This document shows positions 1 through 8,993 of a stretch of DNA of 64,000 bases, piece by piece. Positions within the stretch are counted from its first letter, which is position 1. Each line of letters opens with the position of its first letter. The translations under genes were made by a program, and so were the position numbers. The notes below the pieces were generated by a model. That model saw only the letters and a program-made list of their open reading frames with translations. It ran no database searches and was not told where the DNA came from. The stretch is from positions 16,210-80,209 of the forward strand of contig JABMOK010000186.1 in the NCBI GenBank assembly GCA_013204155.1. Direction: 5' to 3'. This DNA comes from Pseudohongiella sp. (GTDB lineage Bacteria > Pseudomonadota > Gammaproteobacteria > Pseudomonadales > Pseudohongiellaceae).

Positions 1-948
1 ATCATTGAGCATGTAAGTAGGATTGTTAATCAGGCTCATATAATAAGAGCTGGCATACAGATTCAGCTGCCAATTACTCAGTTCGAAATTTGCGCTGAGA
101 GAATAGCGGGAAGATTCGCCTCCCAGATCGGGATCGATAAAGCCAAAGCGTGAGATCAGACCACTGTCAACCGCTCGCTGGGGAACTTGATTGGTTGAGG
201 TCCACTGTGAGTCATAGGCCGAGAAGGTGATGCGGCTGGGAATATTGGCGATGTCGCCAGTATATTTGAGCAAGCCATTGTATTTGCGAACATCCTGATC
301 CAGATCGAAATGGCCGTTAGTCTGTTGATGCTCGAAGGCGTAGAGCAGATCGCCAGGGCCAAGTGTGAAGGAGTCTGCGGTCACCAGCCGAATTTCATCT
401 TCCGAGCCTAAGGTGAGCTCGGTAAAGCCATTGGGCAGAACATCCCAGGTCTTCATGGAATTTGAGCCGGCCAGAGAAAAATCACCCGTGTCGGCGAAGT
501 AGGGACCCTTCTGAAAATCTACTCGTTCAATTATTTCCGGGATAATGAAATTGAGATCCATATAACCCTGCGCGTGGCCATGGGTGCGCCAGTTAACTGG
601 CATGCCATCGAAATAGGTAGAGAAATCGGAACCATGGTCGAGATTAATGCCGCGCAGAAAATATTGGTTGGCCTTGCCGGGGCCGCTATGCTGGGTGGCG
701 ATCATGCCGGGAACCACTTCCACCAGTTCGGCGACACGGGACATGGGGCGAGTCGAAAAATCACTATAGCCAACCACCCCCTGAGAGGCGGAATTTGCCG
801 TGCCAAGCAGTTGCAAGGAGCGGCCCCAGATGACGACCTCTTCGATTTCCTGCTTTGGTTCAGTTTGACTCTGGGCTAGCGCTGTTGGTGCGGACAGAGC
901 GCCGAGCAGCATAATGGCGGCAGTTACTAAAGCAGTTTGGTTTGGCAC
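1..948 (-). CDS. TonB-dependent receptor, N-terminal part (runs off window start; absent from ORF track because partial)
   Basis: Minus-strand open frame from GTG at 948 reads MPNQTALVTAAIMLLGALSAPTALAQSQTEPKQEIEEVVIWGRSLQ...VGYSDFSTRPMSRVAELVEVVPGMIATQHSGPGKANQYFLRGINLDHGSDFSTYFDGMPVN: signal peptide plus plug-domain motifs. Confidence 0.85.
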   Translation of the reverse strand, partial: MPNQTALVTAAIMLLGALSAPTALAQSQTEPKQEIEEVVIWGRSLQLLGTANSASQGVVGYSDFSTRPMSRVAELVEVVPGMIATQHSGPGKANQYFLRGINLDHGSDFSTYFDGMPVNWRTHGHAQGYMDLNFIIPEIIERVDFQKGPYFADTGDFSLAGSNSMKTWDVLPNGFTELTLGSEDEIRLVTADSFTLGPGDLLYAFEHQQTNGHFDLDQDVRKYNGLLKYTGDIANIPSRITFSAYDSQWTSTNQVPQRAVDSGLISRFGFIDPDLGGESSRYSLSANFELSNWQLNLYASSYYMSLINNPTYMLND

Positions 949-1043
949 AAATATCTCTTTTTTAAGTCAGCAGGGGATAAGCGACGAACTCTAGGGCATA
1001 GGGAGTTCAGAAATAAGTGAATGCAGGTTAATTAACGTTAAGG

Positions 1044-1114
1044 AAGGGGAAAAGCAAAGCCAAGGGGGAGCGCAATGCTAAGGGGAGCCCAACGCTAAGG
1101 GGAGCGCGAAGCCC
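1044..1114. repeat. Degenerate tandem repeat, ~17-18 bp x 4 (aaggggagcgcaacgct)
   Basis: Units 1044-1061, 1062-1079, 1080-1096, 1097-1114. Confidence 0.75.
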
Positions 1115-1151
1115 AGGGAAGTAGCAGAAGGGAAAGAGAATAGGCAGTGTC

Positions 1152-2333
1152 CTAAGCCATCGGCTGGCTTGCCAGTCGGGTCTCTTTGCTGGGCTGTGGA
1201 TGGTCTGGAATCAATTGCGATAGTAATAGTGAGCCAACCGCAATGGCGGCGCCCAGCAGAAACACGGCACTGTGATTAATCATCCAGAGCACGCCCAGCA
1301 GAGCCGGTAATATCACGGCAGCTATGTGGTTAATAGTGAAACTGATGCTGGAGGTAGCCGCGATGTCCGCCGGGTCGGCTATTTTGTGAAAATAGGTTTT
1401 GATGGCGATTGCCATGGCAAAGAATAGATGGTCCAGCAGATAAAGTCCGACAGCGATTGCAACCGTGTCTACAAAGGCATAACCGACAAAGATAAGAATG
1501 AGTCCCATGTATTCCAGGCTTAGTACCCGCCGCTCTCCAATGTAACTGATCAGGCGGCCGATCTTGGGTGCCAACCAGAAAGTCAGTGCCGCATTCACCA
1601 GGGTAAGCATGACCACATTTTCCACCGGGAAATCAAACTTCTCTACCAGCAAGAAACCGGCAAACACCACAAAAATTTGCCGTCTGGCGCCAGCAAAAAA
1701 AGTGAGCAGGTAGTAAAGCCAGTATCGCTTGCGCAGGAACAACTCTTTTCTCTGTACTACCTGGTCTTCAAAATGAGGAATAGCGGCCCAGCAAAATATT
1801 CCGATGGCTATGCTGATGCCGCCCGCCAGCATATAGATAAGCATGTAGTTGGCGGCAAAGAACATCAGGTAGATATACAGGGCGCCGAGTATGGTCAGAT
1901 TACACAAGGCACGGACACTAATCAGTTGCCCCAGTACGGCTGGCGCTTCGGCTTTACTCAGCCACTGCAAGCTCAGGGAATTGTGCAGAGTTTCCAGGTA
2001 GTGAAAGCCGATGGACATGATTACGGTGCTGAAATACAACCACAGGGCCGTCGGATAGAAGGCGGTAATTGCCGTACCGATACCGAGGGTAAGCAGGGAA
2101 ACAATGGCGAAGGTTTGCTGGCGCACAAAGATCATCACCAGTATTGCGGTGAAAGCAAGGAAACCTGGCACTTCCCGCAGGCTTTGCAGGATACCGATTT
2201 CTTCGCCGTTGAAGGCGGCTTGTTCCACGGCAAAATTGTTCAACATGACCTGCCAGGTGGCGAAGGCAATGGTATTGCCTATTGCGAGCAGGAATAGCAG
2301 CGTTTTACGGTCATGTAATAACTTGTTTTGCAT
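1152..2333 (-). CDS. MFS-type transporter
   Basis: 393 aa, ~12 hydrophobic segments. Confidence 0.75.
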   Translation of the reverse strand: MQNKLLHDRKTLLFLLAIGNTIAFATWQVMLNNFAVEQAAFNGEEIGILQSLREVPGFLAFTAILVMIFVRQQTFAIVSLLTLGIGTAITAFYPTALWLYFSTVIMSIGFHYLETLHNSLSLQWLSKAEAPAVLGQLISVRALCNLTILGALYIYLMFFAANYMLIYMLAGGISIAIGIFCWAAIPHFEDQVVQRKELFLRKRYWLYYLLTFFAGARRQIFVVFAGFLLVEKFDFPVENVVMLTLVNAALTFWLAPKIGRLISYIGERRVLSLEYMGLILIFVGYAFVDTVAIAVGLYLLDHLFFAMAIAIKTYFHKIADPADIAATSSISFTINHIAAVILPALLGVLWMINHSAVFLLGAAIAVGSLLLSQLIPDHPQPSKETRLASQPMA

Positions 2334-2449
2334 TGATTCAGCTTTCGGATTGAGCGATCGATTCGAGCGCCAATTTTCAGGGTGGCCAGCAAGATGACTA
2401 ACAGACGGCTATAGCTTGAGAGCGGCGACAATTATATCATTAGCCGCTG

Positions 2450-3526
2450 ATGTCATCTCTTTCTATTTTTGCCGGCCCTACCGCCTTGCAGCGTATACAA
2501 GCCGATGGATTACGCGCGGATCAATTTAAGGTCATGCTGGGCGCGTCTGGCGGTCCGAAATGGTTTGTGCTTTTTGGCCTGGATCGCTATCTGTTTGGCG
2601 AGTTCTTCGCCCGGCGTGAGAGCCAACTTCTAACCCTTGGATCCTCTGCCGGTGCCTGGCGAATGTGTTGTCTCGCCACCTCGGACCCGGTGGCGGCCAT
2701 CGAGCGACTGGCGAGAAGCTATAGTGAAGAAAGATATTCTGACGCGCCGACGACAGGGGAGATCACCGGCAAGGCGCGTAATATGTTAGCTGATATGCTG
2801 GGTGAGAATGGCGCCGCCGAAATTGTCGGTAATGCGCATTTCAAGACTCATATCATCGCCGATCGCTGCAAGGGATTTGGCGCATCTTCCAGCAAGTCGC
2901 TGCAGACAATTTTTCTGGTAGCAAGCGCGCTGACGAATGGGATTAGCCGAAAGTCTTTGTCATGGTATTTCGAGCGCACAATTTTCACTACCATGGGGCA
3001 GTCATCGCCCTGGGCATGCAGTAAAGATTTAGACACTTGCTTAACAAGTCTAAGTGAAGAAAACATTTTTGAGGCGATGATTGCCAGTGGATCGATTCCC
3101 TTTGTATTGGACGGAGTGCGAGATATCCGCGGTGCCAAGCCTGGCTTATATTGGGACGGGGGTATAACAGACTATCATTTCGATTTTGATTTCCATGGCG
3201 GTGATGATCTGGTTTTGTATCCACATTTTTCCTCGAGGGTCATCCCGGGGTGGTTTGATAAACATGTTCCCTGGCGTAAGGTTAATGAGCGGAATTTTGA
3301 TAATGTGGTGTTACTGACACCTTCTCGAGAATTTGTCGCCAGTCTTCCCTATGGAAAAATTCCCGATCGTACGGATTTTGAAAAATTTGATTATGACACC
3401 CGACTTGCCTATTGGCGGGAGGTGCTGGATAAGAGTCAGGTTCTGGCGGATGAGTTTTCTGAATTGGTTGTAAGCGGGAAAGGAGTCAATAAAATAAAAC
3501 CTTTCATTGAGCGGGATTCGCGGTGA
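2450..3526 (+). CDS. Patatin-like phospholipase family protein
   Basis: GASGGPKW and GSSAGAWR (nucleophile elbow), later DGG motif (WDGGITD). Confidence 0.75.
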   Translation: MSSLSIFAGPTALQRIQADGLRADQFKVMLGASGGPKWFVLFGLDRYLFGEFFARRESQLLTLGSSAGAWRMCCLATSDPVAAIERLARSYSEERYSDAPTTGEITGKARNMLADMLGENGAAEIVGNAHFKTHIIADRCKGFGASSSKSLQTIFLVASALTNGISRKSLSWYFERTIFTTMGQSSPWACSKDLDTCLTSLSEENIFEAMIASGSIPFVLDGVRDIRGAKPGLYWDGGITDYHFDFDFHGGDDLVLYPHFSSRVIPGWFDKHVPWRKVNERNFDNVVLLTPSREFVASLPYGKIPDRTDFEKFDYDTRLAYWREVLDKSQVLADEFSELVVSGKGVNKIKPFIERDSR

Positions 3527-3563
3527 AGGATGAGGAAGAAGTAATGCAAAGTTGGCTAAACCC

Positions 3564-4046
3564 ATGATTAGAGCTGCAACAACGGCCGATGCCGAGGCGA
3601 TTGCTGCTATTTACAATTGGTATATTGAGAATTCCCATCATACTTTCGAGGAAGACGTCTTGTCGGTACAAGACATGGCTCTGCGCATCGAGACGGTCGG
3701 GCCTCTAAGTCCCTGGTTTGTTATGGAGCAGGATGGGGGCATTGTCGGTTACACCTATGCCGCTGCCTGGAAGCCCAGAGCCGCCTATAGATTCACCAGA
3801 GAAACCAGTGTTTACCTGCATCGAGAATATTTCGCTCAGGGCAGAGGCAGGAAACTCTATCAACATCTTATCGATGAATTGAGCAACACGCCGATACATG
3901 TACTGATTGCAGGCATTGCTCTGCCCAATGAGGGGAGTATCGCGCTGCATGAAAGTCTTGGATTTAACAAGATTGGACAATTCCATGAGGTTGGATTCAA
4001 ATATGAAAACTATATCGATGTCGGTTATTGGCAGTTAACACTATGA
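3564..4046 (+). CDS. GNAT family N-acetyltransferase (phosphinothricin acetyltransferase-like)
   Basis: MIRAATTADAEAIAAIYNWYIENSHHTFEEDV...; ORF track starts at 3552. Confidence 0.85.
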   Translation: MIRAATTADAEAIAAIYNWYIENSHHTFEEDVLSVQDMALRIETVGPLSPWFVMEQDGGIVGYTYAAAWKPRAAYRFTRETSVYLHREYFAQGRGRKLYQHLIDELSNTPIHVLIAGIALPNEGSIALHESLGFNKIGQFHEVGFKYENYIDVGYWQLTL

Positions 4047-4231
4047 GTGCAGTCAGAAAATTAGCCCGTAAGCAACGGCTCCTCCTATTGCTAACATTCT
4101 GTATGTTGCTGAATTCTTGTCTCGGCACAGTGGTAGGGACTGCCGTGGATGTCACTATTGAGGTCGTGAAAGTGCCATTCAAGGTGGCGGGCGCGGCGGT
4201 TGATTTAGTGATTCCAGATGATGAATGTTGA
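4043..4231 (+). CDS. Small lipoprotein (NF038104-like)
   Basis: Lipobox LLNSC followed by LGTVVGTAVDVTIEVVKVPFKVAGAAVDLV; overlaps the upstream stop (ATGA). Confidence 0.6.
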   Translation: MSAVRKLARKQRLLLLLTFCMLLNSCLGTVVGTAVDVTIEVVKVPFKVAGAAVDLVIPDDEC

Positions 4232-4262
4232 GCCCCGCTTTAACTGCAGAAAGGATTGATGA

Positions 4263-4685
4263 GTGGCAATTAAACCTGAAGACTACGACGTGCCATCACA
4301 CTACCGACACTGGGTAGGCGATAAGGCAGAAGATCATATCGGCCCTTTCTTTTTTACCATGGAGGGCGAGCGCCCACACACCGCGTTTCGCGCCGCCGCG
4401 CATCACTGCAATGGACATGACTCGGTGCACGGTGGTGTGCTGATGGCGTTTGCCGATTACACCCTTTGTCTCGGTGCCAACGGAGGCGAGAGTGAGAGCG
4501 TTGTCACAGTCAGCTGCAATAGTGAGTTTACCGCGCCAGCCTTCAAAGGAGCCTTGATTCATGGCCGAGGCGAAGTTGTTCGGCGCGGCGCTTCTATGGT
4601 GTTTGTACGCTGTGAGTTGATGGTTGAGGATTCAGTGGTATTGATGGCAAGTGCTGTTATCAAACGCATACGCAAACGAGAGTAA
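4263..4685 (+). CDS. PaaI/YdiI-type hotdog thioesterase
   Basis: HHCNGHDSVHGGVLMAFADYTL hotdog motif. Confidence 0.8.
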   Translation: MAIKPEDYDVPSHYRHWVGDKAEDHIGPFFFTMEGERPHTAFRAAAHHCNGHDSVHGGVLMAFADYTLCLGANGGESESVVTVSCNSEFTAPAFKGALIHGRGEVVRRGASMVFVRCELMVEDSVVLMASAVIKRIRKRE

Positions 4686-4693
4686 AGGCGGAT

Positions 4694-5344
4694 TTAGCCA
4701 ACACTCAAGTCGCGGATAAGTTCGTCTGGCGATTTAAACAGGAATGCTGGATTTTCTGCTCGTAGTTCCTGTTCGCTGCCATATCCCCAAAGTACCCCGG
4801 CTCCAGCAAGACCATTATTTCTGGCGGCGCTAAGATCAATTTCCCGATCACCTATCATCAGTGAATCCGTCTGGATGGTTTTTGATTGCAATAGCTCTGC
4901 TAGTTGATCTTGCTTGCGTACATTGTAATCGCCGCCACTGACGAATTGAAAAAATTCGATCAAGTTAAATTCTTCGAGAATTTTTACCGCATACTTACCA
5001 AACTTTGATGTGCAGACCCCCATGGGAATTTCTTGCTCGCGAAAGGATTCCAGCATCTCATAGATGCCGTCATAAACTGTATTCTCGGCATAGCCAAATT
5101 CGCTATAACGCTCACGATATGTTGCCATCAAACGTTTTATATAACTCTCATCATCGCTGCCGGATAATTCTTGTAAGGCAATCTCCAGAGGAGGTCCTAT
5201 GTAGGGTGTGATTTCATGTTCGGCTCTGGGTGGATGATCGAACATAGTAAGGGCATAGTTCATGCAGCGTACGATTCCTACTACCGGATCGGTGAGGGTG
5301 CCATCGAGGTCAAATATCAAACTGTGGTATTTCATTGCAGGCAT
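4694..5344 (-). CDS. HAD-family hydrolase (phosphoglycolate phosphatase-like)
   Basis: SLIFDLDGTLTDP...GVCTSKFGKYA...MIGDREIDLSAARNNG; real start near 5335/5344, not 5515. Confidence 0.85.
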   Translation of the reverse strand: MPAMKYHSLIFDLDGTLTDPVVGIVRCMNYALTMFDHPPRAEHEITPYIGPPLEIALQELSGSDDESYIKRLMATYRERYSEFGYAENTVYDGIYEMLESFREQEIPMGVCTSKFGKYAVKILEEFNLIEFFQFVSGGDYNVRKQDQLAELLQSKTIQTDSLMIGDREIDLSAARNNGLAGAGVLWGYGSEQELRAENPAFLFKSPDELIRDLSVG

Positions 5345-5345
5345 C

Positions 5346-6377
5346 TTAATCTTGTAATGAATAGACCTTTTCGGCGGTGCCATAGAACAAGGCATGCTTC
5401 TCAGTCTCGCTAAAGTCAGCCGCCATTTTCTTAAATGCATTCCAGAGTACAGGGTAATTAATCGACAGTCGATCAACGGGGAAATTACTTTCAAACATGC
5501 AGCGTTGTGGACCAAAACACTCTATCGTGTGCATATAATATTTCTGCTGAAGCTTAATAAGTTCATCCGACGTGGGAGGTCGGTCGGCTTCATGCCAGCC
5601 GAAACCATTGTCAGGCATGGCCAGCCCGCCGAGCTTGGCAACCACGTTCTCACACTTCGCAATCTCTCTGATTTCCTGTTTCCACTCCTGAAAGATCTCA
5701 TCTCGGCAGTTTTTGTAAATGCCGACGCCCAGGGGGGTGCCAAAATGGTCGAGTATCATCGTGCACTCAGGCACGGCTCTGGCCAGATCCAGAAAATCCA
5801 GGTTTTGATGGTGATAGTGCCAGGAATCATAGGTCAGGCCTTGCTCAGCGATAATGCGCAGACCTTGCCTGAAGGACTCCTTGCCATGCAGATAGGGCGG
5901 GGCAGAGCCAACGATGAGCAGGTCTTCCGGCCTCCTGTCTCTGGCGGCGGAATGGCGAATACCTCTGAGCAGGCCATCGCTATGCTGTCGGTGCTGATCC
6001 AGGGCTTCTAACAACAGTTCTTTAGATTCGCCAGCTAGGCAAAGATCGCTATGGGCCACGATGCCGGCAATAGTCGCTTGATTATTAGTGTCTTCGCGGC
6101 TTTGCCGGGCTAGCTCGGCCACATATTTGGTTTCACCTACAGACATCAAATGTTCTGGCGCTTCACGATCGTAGAAGGCCCGGCACTCGATAAAAACCGT
6201 TTTAACAATATTGTGACCGGAACCGGTGTCACCCCACAATTCGGGCATCAGATAATCCCGGTTAAATCGGCTCTTCCATAAGTGGTGGTGAGGGTCGATT
6301 ATGGGTCGGTCTGGTTCGAGTATTTCTTCCTCGACCTGCTGTAACCAAAGATCTGAACCGGGTGTTATGGCTGACAT
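5346..6377 (-). CDS. Amidohydrolase family protein (COG3618-like metal-dependent TIM-barrel hydrolase)
   Basis: DPHHHLW...GIVAHSDL...CMFESNFPVDR. Confidence 0.85.
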   Translation of the reverse strand: MSAITPGSDLWLQQVEEEILEPDRPIIDPHHHLWKSRFNRDYLMPELWGDTGSGHNIVKTVFIECRAFYDREAPEHLMSVGETKYVAELARQSREDTNNQATIAGIVAHSDLCLAGESKELLLEALDQHRQHSDGLLRGIRHSAARDRRPEDLLIVGSAPPYLHGKESFRQGLRIIAEQGLTYDSWHYHHQNLDFLDLARAVPECTMILDHFGTPLGVGIYKNCRDEIFQEWKQEIREIAKCENVVAKLGGLAMPDNGFGWHEADRPPTSDELIKLQQKYYMHTIECFGPQRCMFESNFPVDRLSINYPVLWNAFKKMAADFSETEKHALFYGTAEKVYSLQD

Positions 6378-6410
6378 TCAAGTTTCCTTTTCTGTTCTGC
6401 AGGCTCTGTT

Positions 6411-6501
6411 GTTGTCAATCAATGTTGTCAATCAATGTTGTCAATCAGAGTTGTTAATCAGGGTCGCTAACCAGGGTCGCTACTCAGAGTTGTTAGGCAA
6501 A
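6411..6501. repeat. Tandem repeat, 13 bp x 7 (gttgtcaatcaat)
   Basis: gttgtcaatcaat|gttgtcaatcaat|gttgtcaatcaga|gttgttaatcagg|gtcgctaaccagg|gtcgctactcaga|gttgttaggcaaa, upstream of the amidohydrolase start. Confidence 0.9.
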
Positions 6502-6738
6502 TTAGCATCTGCCTTACGCGATGTGAATAGCCAGACGGACTAACCGGCGAGAATCGATTCGTCGCCGAGTGTGGACTGGTTTAACTGCCGTTTCATAGTG
6601 TAGTATGCCCAGACTATGTGTTGAGGTTTTGATACAGGTCAGGGCAATTCCTGACTCCCTTTTTAGGGTCACCGCGATAAATAGGGTCGCAGCGATAAAA
6701 ATACTAATAAAGTGAGTAATAACTAGCGGGAGCTTCGC

Positions 6739-8280
6739 ATGGGATTGACGGCGTATGTAATTCTTGGGTATCTGGCTTTCTTTGCCGCTGCCGGTTTCTA
6801 TATTAGCAGCAGTAATCGCAGTTCGGCGGACTGGGCTATCGGTGGTGGTTCCCTTGGTGTTTTTATGCTGGCGTTTGGCGTTGCGGGTACACGTATCGGT
6901 GGCGCTGGAACCTACGGTGTGGCCGGCGATGTCATTAGCGGCGGCATCGGGAATCTCTGGTATGGGGTTAATTCCTTCGCGGCACTGGCGCTGGTAGGGA
7001 TGTTTTTCGCAATCCCTTATCGCCGTTTGCAGCTGTCGAGCGTGGGAGAGGTATTCGATCGTCGCTTTGCTTCGCGTCGTTGCCAATCACTCACCAGTCT
7101 CTGTGTGCAAGCTGAATATCTTGTAGTCAATATTATCGAGCCGTATGTTATTGCGACGATTATCACAGGCGTGACCGGTTGGCCATTCGGAGTAGGGATC
7201 ATCATCGGTGCCGTGGTCATTGTAGGGTTTACCGTTACCGGGGGTTTGAAGGGCACGGCGATAACCAATATCGTGCATTGTACGGTTATCATTGTCGGAC
7301 TGGCATTTGTCGGCTTCATTGCGATGCAAAATATAGGCGGCTGGAGTGAGGTCGTCGTTCAAGCCGATGCGATGTTGACCGCTGCGGGTAAAGATATTCC
7401 AAGCTGGTGGAGTTTTACCGGTATCGGCTGGGCTACCATCATCGCGCTGTTTATCTCGGCAACCATTCATACGCCGGCGGCGTCGGTGTATGCCAATTAC
7501 GCCAGCTCGGCGGCCAGACAGGAGTATTTGATCCCGGGTTTTGTTCTGGCGGGGGTCGTAGCGGCTCTTATGCCTCTGGTCGCCGGCTTCATCGGCATAT
7601 TAACCATGGCCAGTTACGGCTCTGAAAGCGGATTGTCCGGCTATTTAAATATCGCGCAATTGGCCATCGATTCGGGTCCTCTACTAGGCGGGATTGCCCT
7701 GGCGGCGGTTTTGGCGGCGGTTATTTCTTCCGGTGCTCCGATTCTGCTGGGCAGCGCAACCATGCTGGTGAATGACTGGATTCCTGCTTCCAAGGATTAT
7801 TCCAGTGACAAGAAACTACGTGCGTATAAAATTGTCACGATCATCTATGGTTCCAGTGCGGCTTTCTGCGCCTGGTATTTTAACTTTGGTTCGGTGCTGC
7901 AATTCCTGTTGTTAGGATTTGCCATGGTAGTGCCACCGGCTATCGCCATTACCTATGTTTTCTACTGGAAAAGGACCACCGAGCAAGCGGCTTTCTGGGG
8001 CATTCTTGCTGGATTTGCTGGCGGCTTGACCATGTGGATTTTAAACAGATCATTCGAGGGGGCCGCGAATGCGGACGTGGGTGGATTCGCGCAGTTCTGG
8101 TACGAAGTATGCCAGTCTCTTGGAGAATGGCGTGACCCGTCATTCCTTACTCTGTTGATTCCGGTAATCGTAATTCCGCTGGTCACCTTATTGGCGCCGG
8201 CCAAGCAGGTTGATCAGCAACAGTCAGACGAGTTTTATCGCAAGTTGGGAAGGATTCAGCGCAATCTTGATTGGGCTTAA
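6739..8280 (+). CDS. Sodium:solute symporter family protein
   Basis: 513 aa, multiple TM segments, ADWAIGGGSLGVFMLAFGVAGTRIGGAGTYGV typical of SSS family. Confidence 0.85.
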   Translation: MGLTAYVILGYLAFFAAAGFYISSSNRSSADWAIGGGSLGVFMLAFGVAGTRIGGAGTYGVAGDVISGGIGNLWYGVNSFAALALVGMFFAIPYRRLQLSSVGEVFDRRFASRRCQSLTSLCVQAEYLVVNIIEPYVIATIITGVTGWPFGVGIIIGAVVIVGFTVTGGLKGTAITNIVHCTVIIVGLAFVGFIAMQNIGGWSEVVVQADAMLTAAGKDIPSWWSFTGIGWATIIALFISATIHTPAASVYANYASSAARQEYLIPGFVLAGVVAALMPLVAGFIGILTMASYGSESGLSGYLNIAQLAIDSGPLLGGIALAAVLAAVISSGAPILLGSATMLVNDWIPASKDYSSDKKLRAYKIVTIIYGSSAAFCAWYFNFGSVLQFLLLGFAMVVPPAIAITYVFYWKRTTEQAAFWGILAGFAGGLTMWILNRSFEGAANADVGGFAQFWYEVCQSLGEWRDPSFLTLLIPVIVIPLVTLLAPAKQVDQQQSDEFYRKLGRIQRNLDWA

Positions 8281-8290
8281 AAATGGGTCG

Positions 8291-8966
8291 GAGTCTGAGA
8301 TATCCCATCTTCTAGATGAAATATTCTCGGCGCCTACCCTCTACCCTGTCTTTCTTGCGAGCACACGCGCGGCGATTTTTTCAGCGCTGCGGAACCACAT
8401 TCCTGCAGAAGGATCTTCGAAGCTGAGAAGATTCATGCTGCTTCTTAGGAAGGAGACTACGGACAGTGGGTTCTCCTCCGGCTCAAGGATTCCTCCAGCG
8501 ACATCTCGGAATCCGAATAGAAATACGCTTTTACTTACCGCCAGAGATTCAGTCTAACGTGTTCTGTCCTCGCTTGACCTGAAAAAATAGCCACGCTAAA
8601 ACGTGCTCTGATTGCAAGTAAGACAGGGTAGAGGGCAGGCGCCTTACTTCAGTAATGGCATCAGGATTGCAGATTCAAGAGCGAGAACTACGCATAGATA
8701 AGAGTGGTTTGTGCTTTTGGGCTTATAGAAATGCAAAGACCAGCCGTGTTCACTTGATTGAGCGGAGTCGAGTCTGTGAGTCCCTTTGCGCACAATCAGG
8801 CCATGTTTCTATTCTTCCATTTAGCCAGATTAAGCGAGGACTGTCCGAGCCTTAGGCGAGTTCCGCAGCGCTGGCTAAATGGAAGAATAGATGGCCGTGC
8901 GCAAAGGGACTCACAGACTTGGCTTCGCGTGCAGGCCACATAAAACCCGAATAAAATCTAACCCGA
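8291..8966. mobile_element. Fold-back repeat element A (composite; shares ends and stems with 48092..48500 in inverse orientation)
   Basis: gagtctgagatatccc...gaaatattctcggcgcct and ...gcaggccacataaaaccc.aataaaatctaac.cgaac match the reverse complement of 48119-48507; hairpin arms 8769-8828 / 8871-8920. Confidence 0.75.
8329..8643. mobile_element. Nested fold-back element with ~30 bp terminal inverted repeats inside element A
   Basis: GGCGCCTACCCTCTACCCTGTCTTTCTTGC (8329-8358) versus reverse complement of 8614-8643 GGCGCCTGCCCTCTACCCTGTCTTACTTGC (28/30); GGCGCC at both ends, single at the corresponding site of element B. Confidence 0.75.
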
Positions 8967-8993
8967 ACTCTAACTCTAACCCCTGTTATTTTT

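Noticed and set aside
1677-2297. 206 aa plus-strand ORF
   Set aside because: Antisense to the MFS transporter; low-complexity, non-family sequence. Same reasoning for many antisense ORFs (e.g. 5394..6011, 41759..42244, 58588..59388).
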